A DNA stretch of 64,000 nucleotides from Breoghania corrubedonensis (lineage in GTDB: Bacteria; Pseudomonadota; Alphaproteobacteria; Rhizobiales; Stappiaceae), in contig NZ_QAYG01000002.1 in the NCBI RefSeq assembly GCF_003053845.1, positions 1 through 64,000 on the forward strand, read 5' to 3'. Position numbers and translations under genes: made by a program. The notes below the pieces were generated by a model. That model did not search any database. It was not told where the DNA came from and was given only the letters and a program-made list of their open reading frames with translations. Positions 1 through 8,994 of the stretch are shown here, in pieces. Each line of letters opens with the position of its first letter. The first letter of the stretch is position 1.

Positions 1-1
1 C

Positions 2-79
2 GCAACACGCTACGAGAAGACGGCCAGAAACTATCTCGCCGTCGTAACTCTGGCCGCAATCGTCCTCTGGCTTCGATAA
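2..79 (+). CDS. IS5-family transposase, C-terminal fragment cut by window edge
   Basis: An open frame enters at base 2 and ends at the TAA at 77-79. The 25 visible residues include TRYEKTARNYLAVVTLAA followed by VLWLR. This closely resembles the extreme C-terminus of IS5-family (IS427-like) DDE transposases, which usually end in an RYEK-T-xNY-LA-hydrophobic-WLR pattern. Only this tail is visible, so it cannot be told whether the gene to the left is intact. The right end of the element should lie within a few tens of bases; a CTAG tetranucleotide at 93-96 could mark it, but the left terminal repeat is outside the window. The family call rests on a short match to remembered family features. Confidence 0.7.
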   Translation, partial: ATRYEKTARNYLAVVTLAAIVLWLR

Positions 80-132
80 ATGTCCACACAACCTAGGCTT
101 CGGAATCGGGGTTCCGGCTTGAAGGAATTTCG

Positions 133-318
133 GAGCGCGCTTTCGCGCGCTGATGTCTGGATTCCGGGTCTGGCCATGCAGCTTCGCTGCAAACCGCCCG
201 GAATGAGGAGCAAATGTTTGGCTTGAAGCCAACCCCACACACCCTCATTCCGGACAAGTGAGGCGGCAGCCGAGCGCCGATCCGGAATCCAGACATCAGC
301 GCGCGCGAAAGCGCGCTC
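133..318. repeat. Long imperfect inverted repeat with 35-37 bp arms
   Basis: The arm at 133-167 is the reverse complement of 282-318 apart from a 2-base difference in the GCGC run. The arms share CCGGAATCCAGACATCAGCG. A second, inner inverted repeat (197-208 against 242-253, core CCGGAATGAGG) lies between them. The whole could fold into a cruciform or long hairpin. No open frame here looks coding. It sits between the IS5-type tail and the hppA terminator, so it may be a non-autonomous palindromic element of the kind common in alphaproteobacterial intergenic DNA. Confidence 0.75.
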
Positions 319-357
319 CTCATCCCTTCCCTTCTCCTCCCTCTCCCCGGAAACGGA

Positions 358-395
358 AAGGCCCCCCGCGAGCATCCTCGCGGGGGGCCTTTTTC
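358..395. terminator. GC-rich hairpin, probable bidirectional terminator of hppA
   Basis: Twelve-base arms GCCCCCCGCGAG and CTCGCGGGGGGC surround a tiny loop (361-389). Runs of A precede it and TTTTTCTTTGTTT follows on the plus strand. On the minus strand it lies about 30 bases after the hppA stop but has only a short T tract. It can serve hppA and, better by its T run, any transcript coming from the IS side. Confidence 0.75.
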
Positions 396-415
396 TTTGT
401 TTCAGATCGCGCCTG

Positions 416-2545
416 TCAGTGCGACAGCACGGCCAGCAGTAGCAGCGCGACGATGTTGGTGATCTTGATCATCGGGTTGACCGCGGGACCGGCCGTATCC
501 TTGTAGGGATCGCCGACCGTGTCGCCCGTCACCGACGCCTTGTGCGCCTCCGAGCCCTTCTGATGGACCACACCGTCCTTGTCGGTGAAGCCGTCCTCGA
601 ACGACTTCTTGGCGTTGTCCCAGGCACCGCCGCCCGCCGTCATCGAGATGGCGACGAAGAGGCCCGTGACGATCACGCCGAGAAGCATGGCACCCAGGGC
701 AGCGAACGCGTCCGACGGCGTGGCGACCATGTAGATCACCCCGAACACCACCAGCGGCGAAAGCACCGGCAGCAGCGAGGGCACGATCATTTCGCGGATA
801 GCCGCCTTGGTCAGCATGTCCACCGCGCGGCCGTAATCCGGCTTCTCGGTGCCCTGCATGATGCCCGGCTTTTCCTTGAACTGGCGCCGCACCTCTTCCA
901 CGACAGCACCCGCCGCACGCCCCACGGCGGTCATCGAGATACCGCCGAAGAGATAGGGCAGCAGACCGCCGAACAGCAGGCCGGCCACCACGTAGGGGCT
1001 GGAGAGCGAGAACAGCGAGTTGACGTCGATGCCTTCGAAGATCGAGCCCGGCGCGGCGGTCGCCGCGAAGTGGCGAAGATCCTCGGTGTAGGCCGCGAAC
1101 AGCACCAGCGCGCCGAGACCGGCCGAACCGATCGCGTAGCCCTTGGTCACCGCCTTGGTGGTGTTGCCGACCGCATCGAGCGCGTCGGTGGTGGCCCGCA
1201 CTTCCGCCGGCAGATCCGCCATTTCCGCAATGCCGCCCGCATTGTCGGTGACGGGGCCGAACGCATCCAGCGCAACCACCATGCCCGCCAGCGCCAGCAT
1301 GGTGGTGACCGCGATGGCGATGCCGAACAAGCCGGCGAGCTGGAAGGTGACGATGATGCCCGCGATGATGATGAGCGCCGGCAGCGCGGTCGCCTCCAGG
1401 GAAACCGCGAGGCCCTGGATCACGTTGGTGCCGTGACCGGTCACCGAGGCCTGCGCGATGGAACGCACGGGACGATATTCGGTGCCGGTGTAGTATTCCG
1501 TCACCCAGATGATCAGCCCGGTGATGACGAGACCCGACAGCCCGCACAGGAACATGTCGGTGCCGGTGAAGGTCTTCGGTCCGGCGGTGAACTCGGTGTC
1601 GAAGCCGATCCAGAAGGCGACGATCAGCGCCAGTGCCACCGCGGAGAGCACGGCGGTTGCGATGAAGCCCTTGTAGAGCGCGCCCATGATGGAATTGGAG
1701 GCGCCGAGCTTGACGAAGAAGGTGCCGGCGATCGAGGTGATGACGCAGGCGCCACCGATGACCAGCGGCAGCATCATCATCTGCGCGGCGACCGCCCCGG
1801 TGAAGAAGATCGAGGCCAGCACCATGGTGGCGACGACGGTGACCGCGTAGGTCTCGAACAAGTCGGCCGCCATGCCGGCGCAGTCGCCGACATTGTCGCC
1901 CACGTTGTCGGCGATGGTTGCCGGGTTGCGCGGATCGTCTTCGGGAATGCCCGCTTCCACCTTGCCGACGAGATCGCCGCCGACATCCGCACCCTTGGTG
2001 AAGATGCCGCCGCCGAGACGCGCGAAGATGGAGATGAGCGAGGCGCCGAAGCCGAGCGCGACCAGCGCGTCGATGACTTCGCGATCGGTGCCGTCAAGGC
2101 CCATCGGCCCGGTCAGCACCCAGAAGTAGACGGCGACGCCCAGCAGCGCGAGGCCGGCGACCAGCAGGCCGGTGATGGCGCCCGACTTGAAGGCGATGGC
2201 AAGGCCAGCCCCCAGCGAACGCGACGCGGCCTGTGCCGTCCGCACATTGGCGCGCACCGAGACGAGCATACCGATAAAGCCGGCACTGCCCGAAAGAACG
2301 GCGCCGATCAGGAAACCGATGGCCGCGGTGATGGAGAGGAGCCACCAGGCGATGAAGAAGACGACGACACCGACGATGGCGATGGTGGTGTATTGCCGCG
2401 TCAGGTAGGCCTGCGCGCCTTCCTGGATCGCACCGGCGATCTCCTGCATTCTCTGGTTGCCGGCATCCGCCGCCATGACGGACTGGATCGCCCAGACGCC
2501 ATAGACGATCGAAAGAAGACCGCACAAGATTACGACATAGAGCAC
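416..2545 (-). CDS. hppA: Membrane-bound proton-translocating pyrophosphatase (K+-independent type)
   Basis: This 709-residue polytopic inner-membrane protein couples hydrolysis of pyrophosphate to proton pumping. The substrate site is clear: [20 protein letters not shown] starts near residue 187, followed by DNVGDNVGD near 213 and DNAGG near 434. The K+-dependence site reads NTTKAVTKG near 461-469, with Lys464 and Thr467 where K+-requiring enzymes have Ala and Gly; known family biochemistry makes this a K+-independent H+ pump. The start is GTG at 2545, preceded by a strong AGGGGAGGGG site. The length is normal for the family. It is alone on its transcript, with an upstream gap of 180 bp and a hairpin terminator just downstream. 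Confidence 0.97.
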   Translation of the reverse strand: MLYVVILCGLLSIVYGVWAIQSVMAADAGNQRMQEIAGAIQEGAQAYLTRQYTTIAIVGVVVFFIAWWLLSITAAIGFLIGAVLSGSAGFIGMLVSVRANVRTAQAASRSLGAGLAIAFKSGAITGLLVAGLALLGVAVYFWVLTGPMGLDGTDREVIDALVALGFGASLISIFARLGGGIFTKGADVGGDLVGKVEAGIPEDDPRNPATIADNVGDNVGDCAGMAADLFETYAVTVVATMVLASIFFTGAVAAQMMMLPLVIGGACVITSIAGTFFVKLGASNSIMGALYKGFIATAVLSAVALALIVAFWIGFDTEFTAGPKTFTGTDMFLCGLSGLVITGLIIWVTEYYTGTEYRPVRSIAQASVTGHGTNVIQGLAVSLEATALPALIIIAGIIVTFQLAGLFGIAIAVTTMLALAGMVVALDAFGPVTDNAGGIAEMADLPAEVRATTDALDAVGNTTKAVTKGYAIGSAGLGALVLFAAYTEDLRHFAATAAPGSIFEGIDVNSLFSLSSPYVVAGLLFGGLLPYLFGGISMTAVGRAAGAVVEEVRRQFKEKPGIMQGTEKPDYGRAVDMLTKAAIREMIVPSLLPVLSPLVVFGVIYMVATPSDAFAALGAMLLGVIVTGLFVAISMTAGGGAWDNAKKSFEDGFTDKDGVVHQKGSEAHKASVTGDTVGDPYKDTAGPAVNPMIKITNIVALLLLAVLSH

Positions 2546-2725
2546 GATAGGGCCCCTCCCCTTATTTTATAGAGGTCACGCCCGGATCACCTTGCGGCAT
2601 TTCCGGACACTTCACTGCACACGCAAGCAGACTCGCCCGCTTGCGGGATTTCACGCAGGCAAACCGTATCGAGACTTCTCACGAGGTCAAGCACAGGTTG
2701 CAGCGTTGGGGCGAAAGTAGGGGTG

Positions 2726-3943
2726 TCAGAACGACGCGCGCCGTTCCCGGATGGCGAGCCAGACGAGCAGCGCAAGACAGAACGCCACCACCGGAAACAG
2801 CATCCAGTTGATGGTTTGCCAGCCGTAGTCGTTGAGCACGTTGCCCGACGCGAACGAGGCCATCGCGACGAAACCGAAGACCAGGAAGTCGTTCGTCGCC
2901 TGCACCTTGGTGCGTTCCTCGGGGCGATAGGTGTCGGTGACCATCGAGGTCGCGCCGATGAAGCCGAAGTTCCAGCCCAGCCCCAGCAGGATGAGCGCGA
3001 ACCAGAAATCCTCCACCGCGACGCCGGAAAGCGCGACGATACCGCAGCCGACCAGCAGTGTCAGGCCAAGAGCGACGATCCGCGATTTGCCGAAGCGCGC
3101 GATCAGCGAGCCGGTGAAGAAGCTCGGTATGTACATGGCAAGCACGTGCCACTGGATGGCAAGGGCGGCATCTGTCTGGGTGTGGCCGCAGGCGATCATG
3201 GCCAGCGGCGTCGCCGTCATGACGAAACTCATCAGCGCATAGGAGCCGATGCCGCAGGCCACCGCCACGATGAAGCGTTCCTGGCGGATGATTGTCAGGA
3301 TCGGCCGACCGCTGACCGCCCGTTCCTCGGCCGTCGGCTTGGGAATGCGCACGAAGAAGACGAGGCAGAACCCGATCGTGTTCAGGACAGCGATCGCCGC
3401 GAACGAGCCGGCGAACATGATCGGCGCCAGCATGTCCTTGGTGGCGATCACCGTTTGCGGTCCGACAATGCCGGCGATGAGCCCGCCCGCCATCACCCAC
3501 GAGATCGCCTTGGGGCGGAAGGCATCGCTCGCGGTATCGGCGGCGGCGAAACGGTAGCTCTGCACGAAGGCGCCGGCGATGCCGCAGCCCATCGTGCCGA
3601 TCAGCAGGGTGACGAAGCTCGCCTGGATGATGCCCAGGCAGGCCAGAAGCCCGCCGAGCCCGCCCAGCACCGCCGCCCCCATGTAGGCATTGCGGCGCCC
3701 CAGATGACGCATGATATAGCCGGCCGGCAGCGTGCCGCAGGCCGTGCCCAGCACGAAGAATGTGACCGGCAGTGTCGCGAAGCTCTTGTCGGAGCCGAGC
3801 AATTCGTGCCCGGCCAACCCGCCGAGCGCGACCACGATCGAGGCCGTCGCCCCGCCCACGGACTGCGCCACCGCAAGCAGGAGAGCATTACGGCGCGCGA
3901 GCCGGTCACCGGCTTCGATATTCAACTGTGCTTGGACGGTCAT
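2726..3943 (-). CDS. Major facilitator superfamily transporter
   Basis: A hydrophobic protein of about 405 residues with roughly twelve predicted membrane segments. The loop between helices 2 and 3 carries the MFS-type motif GYIMRHLGRRNAYMG, and a related second-half copy reads GSLIARFGKSRIVALG. The substrate cannot be read from sequence. Closest in feel are the small-molecule/YbjJ-like MFS proteins without known substrate. The start is placed at the ATG at 3943 (MTVQAQ), but the frame stays open to an ATG at 4006 and neither has a convincing ribosome site. No terminator is visible between it and hppA, yet 180 bp and a separate strong RBS suggest hppA has its own promoter. Confidence 0.85.
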   Translation of the reverse strand: MTVQAQLNIEAGDRLARRNALLLAVAQSVGGATASIVVALGGLAGHELLGSDKSFATLPVTFFVLGTACGTLPAGYIMRHLGRRNAYMGAAVLGGLGGLLACLGIIQASFVTLLIGTMGCGIAGAFVQSYRFAAADTASDAFRPKAISWVMAGGLIAGIVGPQTVIATKDMLAPIMFAGSFAAIAVLNTIGFCLVFFVRIPKPTAEERAVSGRPILTIIRQERFIVAVACGIGSYALMSFVMTATPLAMIACGHTQTDAALAIQWHVLAMYIPSFFTGSLIARFGKSRIVALGLTLLVGCGIVALSGVAVEDFWFALILLGLGWNFGFIGATSMVTDTYRPEERTKVQATNDFLVFGFVAMASFASGNVLNDYGWQTINWMLFPVVAFCLALLVWLAIRERRASF

Positions 3944-4006
3944 GGCGGAATCCGGATCGTAGGCGGGACCTTCCGATACGTTCGATGGGCTGTCTCCGCA
4001 ACACAT

Positions 4007-4336
4007 TTTGGAATCCGAACAGTTCCAGGGCGTTCAAGCTCTCACCTTTGATGCCGTTGAATCAGTTTCTCAACGATATGAATCAAACTTCAAGCGAAAT
4101 ATTGCAAGTTACTGATATCAGGAGATTTACAGACATGCCTGACGCAACCGGAGGTTTTGTGCTGCAAAAGCGGGCGGCAGAACGCAGGGACGGAGAGCAC
4201 CCCATCCGGCACGCTCTCCACCGTCATCCCGGGCGCTGCAACGTACAACGTTGCAGCGCCCGGGATGACGCCGGAGAGGTCCGTTGATGAAGCGGGAACG
4301 ACACCGAACGGGACGGACACACACCCGGCAACGGCT
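4007..4336. other. Intergenic region with a perfect palindromic repeat
   Basis: 330 bp without a credible gene. Its main feature is the palindrome at 4222-4270. AT-rich sequence at about 4040-4135 probably holds the promoter of the MFS gene. Confidence 0.6.
4222..4270. repeat. GTCATCCCGG palindromic element, copy 1
   Basis: A perfect inverted repeat: 23-base arms (4222-4244 and 4248-4270) with a 3-base loop. The outer core is CGTCATCCCGGGCGC and its complement. The flank after it (CCGGAGAGG) resembles the CTGGAGGG flank of the copy at 16743. There is no T tract, so it is unlikely to be a simple terminator, although it sits just after the 3' end of thiL on that strand. Confidence 0.85.
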
Positions 4337-5329
4337 TCAAAAATGCGAGTACCCGGCCGCCGCGCCGAAATCGTAAACCTCGCCGGCGCGCCGGTAAGAG
4401 ACCTTTGCCCCCGCCTCGATCCGGCCGATTCGGGAAAGCGACACCCCGCTTTGTGCCACCGCCGCCTCGAAGGCGTCCGTCTTTTCCGGTGCCACGGCAA
4501 CGAGCAGTTCGTAGTCGTCGCCCCCCGTCATCGCGGTGACGAAGGCCGCATCGTCTCTCACGGTCAAAGCCGCGGCATCGGACAACGGCACCGCGTCGAG
4601 ATCGATCTCGGCTCCCACACCCGATGACCCCGCCATCTTGGCGAGATCGCCGACGAGACCGTCGGAAATATCCATCGAGGCGCGCGCATGGAGACGCACG
4701 GCTTCCGCCGCCTGCGTGCGCGGTTCGGGCAGGAGATAACGCTGGAGGAGATGGTCGGTCTGCGCGGCATCGAGCCCCCAGGCCCTCGCCTTGTCCCGAT
4801 CGTGCCGAAGCGCGAGACCCAGCGCCGCATCGCCGATCGTGCCGGTGACATAGAGACGATCGCCAGCCCGCGCGCTCGAGCGGCGCACGGCACTCCCCCT
4901 CGGCAGCGCGCCGATGGCGGTGACGGAGAGCACCGGTCCCGCGCTCACCTTGATCGTGTCGCCGCCATAAAGGGGAAAGCCGTAGGCCTCCTGGTCCGCC
5001 TTCAGACCGGCGCAGAAATCGGCGACCCAGCGCTCATCCCAGTCGGGCGCGAGCGCGAGGCCCAGCAGATAGCCGAGCGGCCGCGCGCCCTTGGCCGCGA
5101 GATCGGAGAGATTGACCCTGAGCGCCTTTTGCGCGATCGCGCCGGCCGGGTCGACGGTGAAGAAATGAATGTCGGCGGCCAGCGCGTCCTTGGTGAGGAC
5201 GAGGTCCTCACCTTCCGCCGGGCTCAGAACGGCGGCGTCATCGACGAGCCCGACGCTGCCGGGATCGGTGGCGAGCGGCGCCAGATACCGCTCGATCAGC
5301 TCGAACTCGTGCGCCCGCTCCCCCGCCAT
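4337..5329 (-). CDS. thiL: Thiamine-monophosphate kinase
   Basis: A 330-residue ATP-dependent kinase that phosphorylates thiamine monophosphate to thiamine diphosphate, the last step of cofactor synthesis. The N-terminus has the family pattern EFELIERYLAPLA, then VGLVDDAAVLSP with the metal-binding Asp pair, LTKDALAADIHF, and NLSDLAAKGARPLGY. A glycine-rich YGGDTIK and the C-terminal SMDISDGLVGDLAKM and GGDDYELLVAV motifs are typical. The ATG at 5329 has GGGAGACC directly before it and lies 9 bp after the nusB stop, so translation is probably coupled. It is the last gene of the ribH-nusB-thiL unit, a common alphaproteobacterial order. Confidence 0.96.
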   Translation of the reverse strand: MAGERAHEFELIERYLAPLATDPGSVGLVDDAAVLSPAEGEDLVLTKDALAADIHFFTVDPAGAIAQKALRVNLSDLAAKGARPLGYLLGLALAPDWDERWVADFCAGLKADQEAYGFPLYGGDTIKVSAGPVLSVTAIGALPRGSAVRRSSARAGDRLYVTGTIGDAALGLALRHDRDKARAWGLDAAQTDHLLQRYLLPEPRTQAAEAVRLHARASMDISDGLVGDLAKMAGSSGVGAEIDLDAVPLSDAAALTVRDDAAFVTAMTGGDDYELLVAVAPEKTDAFEAAVAQSGVSLSRIGRIEAGAKVSYRRAGEVYDFGAAAGYSHF

Positions 5330-5338
5330 GGTCTCCCG

Positions 5339-5896
5339 CTACTCGCTGCGCCGGGCGTCGAACTCGCCGGGCCGTATTTCGCGCCCGATCCGGTCGAGCA
5401 CCCCGTTGACGACCTTCGGCTCATCCTCGCTGAAGAAGGCCTTGGCGACCTCCACATATTCCGAGATGATCACCCGTGCCGGCACTTCCACGCGCCGGAT
5501 CAACTCGTAGACACCGACGCGCAGGATCGCGCGGAGGATGGAATCGATCCGCTTCAGCGGCCAGTCCTCCTGCAGCGCCTGATGGATGCGCGGGTCGATC
5601 TCGCGCTGTTTCGCCACCATGCCCTGCATCAGATCGCGGAACCAGTCGGGATCGGCCTCGCGGTACTGCTCGCCGTCGATCTCCTGGCCCAGCCGGTACA
5701 TCTGGAATTCCAGGATGATATCGGCCAGCGTCTGGCCCGACATCTCCATCTGGTAGAGCGCCTGCACGGCGGCGAGCCGCGCGAGCCCGCGCTTGTTCGC
5801 CGGCCGCATCTCGCGCACGCCCTTCCCGGCCGCGCCCTTTCCCCCGGACGGGCCGCTCTTGCCGCCTTGCGATTCCGGCTTTTCGTCTGCCATCAT
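5339..5896 (-). CDS. nusB: Transcription antitermination factor NusB
   Basis: A 185-residue RNA-binding protein that joins NusE (S10) on boxA RNA in antitermination complexes, chiefly on rRNA operons. The all-helical NusB core starts near residue 33 ([20 protein letters not shown]) and ends with [14 protein letters not shown]. The first 30 or so residues are a low-complexity Gly/Lys/Ser extension, longer than in E. coli but common in this order. The start codon lies 2 bp after the ribH stop; two ATG codons in tandem (5896 and 5893) leave the exact start open by one residue. Confidence 0.95.
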   Translation of the reverse strand: MMADEKPESQGGKSGPSGGKGAAGKGVREMRPANKRGLARLAAVQALYQMEMSGQTLADIILEFQMYRLGQEIDGEQYREADPDWFRDLMQGMVAKQREIDPRIHQALQEDWPLKRIDSILRAILRVGVYELIRRVEVPARVIISEYVEVAKAFFSEDEPKVVNGVLDRIGREIRPGEFDARRSE

Positions 5897-5898
5897 CT

Positions 5899-6345
5899 TC
5901 AGGCCCCGATTTTCTCTCGCACGGCGATCATCGCGAGCGCCGCCTCGGCGGCGAAGCCGCCCTTGTTCTTCTGGTCGACCTTGGCGCGCGCCCAGGCCTG
6001 GTCGGAATTTTCCACCGTCAGAATACCGTTTCCGAGCGCCACGCCCTGATCGACGACCATGTCCATCACGGCGCGGGCGGATTCGCCGGCCACGATATCG
6101 TAATGCGAGGTCTCGCCGCGAATGACGCAGCCCAGCAGCACGAAACCGTCATAGTCCGTGCCGCCGTCATCCGCCGCGATCAGCGCCATGGAGAGGGCTG
6201 CCGGGATTTCCAGCACGCCGGGCACGGAAATCCGGTCATAGGTCGCCCCGCCGAGATCCAGCGCAGCCACGGCCCCGCGCACGAGTTCGTCGGAGATATC
6301 GTCGTAAAAGCGCGCATCAATGATGAGCAGGTGCGGAGCGGCCAT
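5899..6345 (-). CDS. ribH: 6,7-dimethyl-8-ribityllumazine synthase
   Basis: A 148-residue enzyme that condenses 5-amino-6-ribitylaminouracil with 3,4-dihydroxy-2-butanone 4-phosphate in the penultimate step of riboflavin synthesis. Family signs are [19 protein letters not shown] at the N-terminus, [11 protein letters not shown], and [19 protein letters not shown] with the active-site His. The C-terminus ([17 protein letters not shown]) is typical of the assembling lumazine synthase core. It heads ribH-nusB-thiL, but an 0.8 kb insert separates it from ribE, with which it is usually close. The ribosome site is weak. Confidence 0.97.
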   Translation of the reverse strand: MAAPHLLIIDARFYDDISDELVRGAVAALDLGGATYDRISVPGVLEIPAALSMALIAADDGGTDYDGFVLLGCVIRGETSHYDIVAGESARAVMDMVVDQGVALGNGILTVENSDQAWARAKVDQKNKGGFAAEAALAMIAVREKIGA

Positions 6346-6977
6346 GGCTTGGTGCTTTCATATTCTTGTGTGAGGTGGCGACAGGAACCACTTATGCGGG
6401 CCTTTGTCCAGACCCTCGGTGGTGCAGTCGCGGTGCTGGGTGAATGGGGTGTCGGCTTGACGAGGCAAGGAATGAGACACGCGACAATGTCGCGGCGCGG
6501 GACGGGTTCCCATCATCCGCAGCAAACCTCGCCAGCGTCACCCCGGAGGGCACGTGGAAAGACGAGTCGTGACGCTCTGGCGTTTCATCCTTTCGATGTC
6601 ATCCCGGCCGCAGCGCCTGCGGAGAGCCGGGACCCAGTAACCTCAGCCGCCGGCGCGGGACGGGAGGAGCCAGTCCACCTCTATCGCGCAAGAGCGTTTG
6701 ACGGCGCTGTTTACTGGGTCCCGGGTCAAGCCCGGGATGACATCGCGAATGTCCGGACCACCGAGTTTTGTCGCCATCTTCATGAAGCAGCGGGAATGAC
6801 ACCATTGCCTTTCACGGCAATAAGAACGGAAGAAACACCTCCCGCCCCTCAGTCGAACTCGCGAAGCCATGTAAAAATATCGATTCAAAAATCAAAAACG
6901 AATAAATTACCTTGCGTAATTTATGTGAATCATGGCTACATAAAATTCTCATTAATTTTACACATGAGCGGACAACA
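6346..6977. other. Intergenic insert between ribE and ribH: repeats and AT-rich promoter region
   Basis: 632 bp without a convincing frame. It contains the large inverted repeat at 6594-6745. From about 6870 to 6975 the base composition drops sharply towards A+T (for example AAAAATCAAAAACGAATAAA), ending just before the small plus-strand gene at 6978. This stretch probably contains that gene's promoter and looks foreign against its GC-rich surroundings. Confidence 0.6.
6594..6745. repeat. GTCATCCCGG element, long copy with internal loop sequence
   Basis: The left arm CGATGTCATCCCGGC (from 6594) pairs with GCCCGGGATGACATCG (to 6745). Inside these, GGGACCCAGTAA (6629-6640) pairs with TTACTGGGTCCC (6711-6722). 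About 70 bp lie between the inner arms. The same outer/inner layout, with CCCCAGTAA and TTACTGG, occurs at 36249-36355, so this is a dispersed composite element rather than a terminator. Confidence 0.8.
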
Positions 6978-7139
6978 ATGGCATATCGAAAGAAGAATGG
7001 TAGGGACACATGGCACTGGTGCAAAAACTGCAGCAATTGGCCAACCTCGGATTTTGATGAGAAGGTGAGAAAACCCACCTCCGGGGAGCTTTGCAACGAA
7101 TGCCAAGCAAAAGATGGTGCCGGGACTTGCAAAAAGTAA
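6978..7139 (+). CDS. Small conserved CxxC-CxxC protein, function unknown
   Basis: A 53-residue basic protein starting MAYRKKNGRDTWHWC. Cys15 and Cys18 form one CxxC (WCKNCSNWP) and Cys39/Cys42 a second (LCNECQAKD), with one more Cys near the end: the spacing expected of a single zinc ribbon. I recall similar short 'NCSNWP' proteins in various bacteria, without known function. The frame could open earlier (6912), but the ATG at 6978 matches the conserved-looking start. It lies on the strand opposite to the rib genes and interrupts their usual order, behind an AT-rich leader. Transfer or recent insertion is an inference. Confidence 0.6.
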   Translation: MAYRKKNGRDTWHWCKNCSNWPTSDFDEKVRKPTSGELCNECQAKDGAGTCKK

Positions 7140-7163
7140 AGCTCTGCAAAAAGCGACCGACTC

Positions 7164-7766
7164 TCAGTCGAACTCGCGCAGCCGCGCCACGTAGCGGGCC
7201 ATCATGTCGACCTCGAGATTGATCCGGTCGCCCACCTGCCGGTCGCCCCAGGTGGTGACGGCCACCGTGTGGGGAATGAGGAAGACGGAGAATTCGTCGC
7301 CCTCCACCTCGTTCACCGTCAGCGAGGTACCATCAAGCGCGACGGAGCCCTTCTTGGCGATGAAACGGGCAAGCTCGTGCGGAGCGCGGAAGCGGAAATA
7401 GACGCTGTCGGGATGATCGCGGCGTTCCACGACCTCCGCCAGACCGTCCACATGGCCGAGCACCAGATGCCCGCCAAGCTCCGCGCCAAGGCTGAGCGAC
7501 CGCTCCAGGTTGATCCGCGAGCCCTCGCTCCAGGTGCCGGCCGTGGTCAGACTCAGCGTCTCGGCGCCCGATTCCACCTCGAACCAGCCCTCGTCGCCGT
7601 CCATGCCCGTGGCGATCACCGTGTGGCAAACACCGGAACACGCGATGGAGGCGCCGATGTCGATGCCTTCGATGTCATAGCCGCATGCGATCCGGGTACA
7701 CCGGCCCGCGGGGATCTCCCCGGCTCGAACGACCCTGCCGATATCGGTGACGATGCCGGTGAACAT
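7164..7766 (-). CDS. ribE: Riboflavin synthase, alpha subunit
   Basis: A 200-residue enzyme that dismutates two molecules of 6,7-dimethyl-8-ribityllumazine to riboflavin. It begins with the diagnostic MFTGIVTDIGRV and contains two lumazine-binding halves: the first with SIACSGVCHTV and LGHVDG, the second with GSVALDGTSLTVNEV and a C-terminal helix. The start is 4 bp after the ribD stop, with GAGGAATAGAGAC before the ATG, so ribD and ribE are translated as a pair. Confidence 0.97.
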   Translation of the reverse strand: MFTGIVTDIGRVVRAGEIPAGRCTRIACGYDIEGIDIGASIACSGVCHTVIATGMDGDEGWFEVESGAETLSLTTAGTWSEGSRINLERSLSLGAELGGHLVLGHVDGLAEVVERRDHPDSVYFRFRAPHELARFIAKKGSVALDGTSLTVNEVEGDEFSVFLIPHTVAVTTWGDRQVGDRINLEVDMMARYVARLREFD

Positions 7767-7770
7767 GTCT

Positions 7771-8994
7771 CTATTCCTCGCGACGATAATGAACGACCCT
7801 GTCCCGTCCCAACCGGCGCGTGCTGACGCGCGTGAAGGCGGGGTTTCCGGTTATCGTTTCAAGCGGCATCTGTCCAAGCGGCGCAATGCCGCCCTCGCCG
7901 ATCGGCTCCGCCCCGGTGGACAGCACAACTTCATCGACCAGCCCGCTCTTCACGAAGCTCTCCGCCGTTGCCGCGCCGCCTTCCACCATCAGCCGCGTGA
8001 CCCCGCGATGCGCCAGCGCATGAAGCGCGGCGCGAACATCGATGCGGCCCGCCTCGTCCGCCGGCACGGTGATCACCTCCACGCCGGCCTTGATCAGCGC
8101 CGTGGTCCGCTCGATTGTGGCGGCGGCCGTTGTCAGCACCTTCACCGGCACCTGACCCGCCGTCTTCACGAGTTGCGAGCCGATGGGCAGGCGTGCGGCG
8201 GAATCGAAGATGTAGCGCACCGGCGAGCGGTCGGCGAGCCCGTCGAGGCGCACGTCCAGCATCGGATCGTCCGCCAGCGCCGTGCCGATGCCGACAAGGA
8301 TCGCGTCGGCTTCCGCCCGCATGATATGGACGAAGCGCTGCACCTCGCGGCCCGTGATGAGAACCTGTCCGCCGCCTCTTCGCCCGATGAATCCGTCGGC
8401 GGAAACGGCAAGCTTCAGCGCGACCTGCGGCCGGCCTTCGGCGAACCGGCGGAAATGGCCGATATTGGCCGCCCGGCATTCCCCGCCCAGCACCCCGCGC
8501 ACGACCTCGACGCCCGCCTCGCGCAGCATCATGGCACCCTTGTCGGCGACCCGCGGGTTGACGTCGGAGGTTCCGATGACGACGCGGGCGATGCCGGCCT
8601 GCGAAAGAGCGAGCGCGCAAGGCCCGGTGCGGCCCCAGTGGGCGCAGGGTTCCAGCGTCACATAGGCGGTTGCCCCCCTGGCCTTCTCGCCGGCCTGGGC
8701 AAGCGCCACCACTTCCGCGTGCGGACGGCCCGAGGGGGCCGTCGCTCCGCGCCCGACCACCACCGGCACGCCGTCCTTTTCCGCGACGATGACCGCGCCG
8801 ACGGATGGGTTGGGCCAGGTCACGCCGCGCGTGCGCCGGCCCATGGCCAGCGCCATGCGCATGAAACGTTCGTCGTGGGGAAGAACCTTGCCGCTATCGG
8901 GCGCGACATCGTAGCCCGCTGCCGGCGACACGGAGGAAGCGTCGGCCACGGCGCCTTCCTCGCAGCACACGTCTTGCGACCCCCGCCCGCTCAC
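7771..8994 (-). CDS. ribD: Bifunctional diaminohydroxyphosphoribosylaminopyrimidine deaminase / 5-amino-6-(5-phosphoribosylamino)uracil reductase
   Basis: Catalyses deamination and then ribosyl reduction in riboflavin synthesis. The N-terminal cytidine-deaminase-like domain shows [11 protein letters not shown], the zinc motif HAEVVAL and [12 protein letters not shown]. The C-terminal NADPH-dependent reductase domain follows from about residue 185 ([16 protein letters not shown]). The start is taken as the GTG at 8994, whose GTGA overlaps the nrdR stop, with CGGAGCGGG upstream. This gives 407 residues with about 40 residues of N-terminal extension ahead of DERFMRMAL; a shorter start inside that stretch is possible. 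Confidence 0.95.
   Translation of the reverse strand: MSGRGSQDVCCEEGAVADASSVSPAAGYDVAPDSGKVLPHDERFMRMALAMGRRTRGVTWPNPSVGAVIVAEKDGVPVVVGRGATAPSGRPHAEVVALAQAGEKARGATAYVTLEPCAHWGRTGPCALALSQAGIARVVIGTSDVNPRVADKGAMMLREAGVEVVRGVLGGECRAANIGHFRRFAEGRPQVALKLAVSADGFIGRRGGGQVLITGREVQRFVHIMRAEADAILVGIGTALADDPMLDVRLDGLADRSPVRYIFDSAARLPIGSQLVKTAGQVPVKVLTTAAATIERTTALIKAGVEVITVPADEAGRIDVRAALHALAHRGVTRLMVEGGAATAESFVKSGLVDEVVLSTGAEPIGEGGIAPLGQMPLETITGNPAFTRVSTRRLGRDRVVHYRREE

Noticed and set aside
542-2572. Long open frame on the plus strand antisense to hppA
   Set aside because: The translation is low-complexity (His, Arg, Asp, Gly rich), as expected from the complement of a GC-rich gene, and hppA itself is unmistakable.
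4157-4627. Frame across the palindrome downstream of thiL
   Set aside because: It runs through the inverted repeat and into the antisense of thiL; no coding signal.
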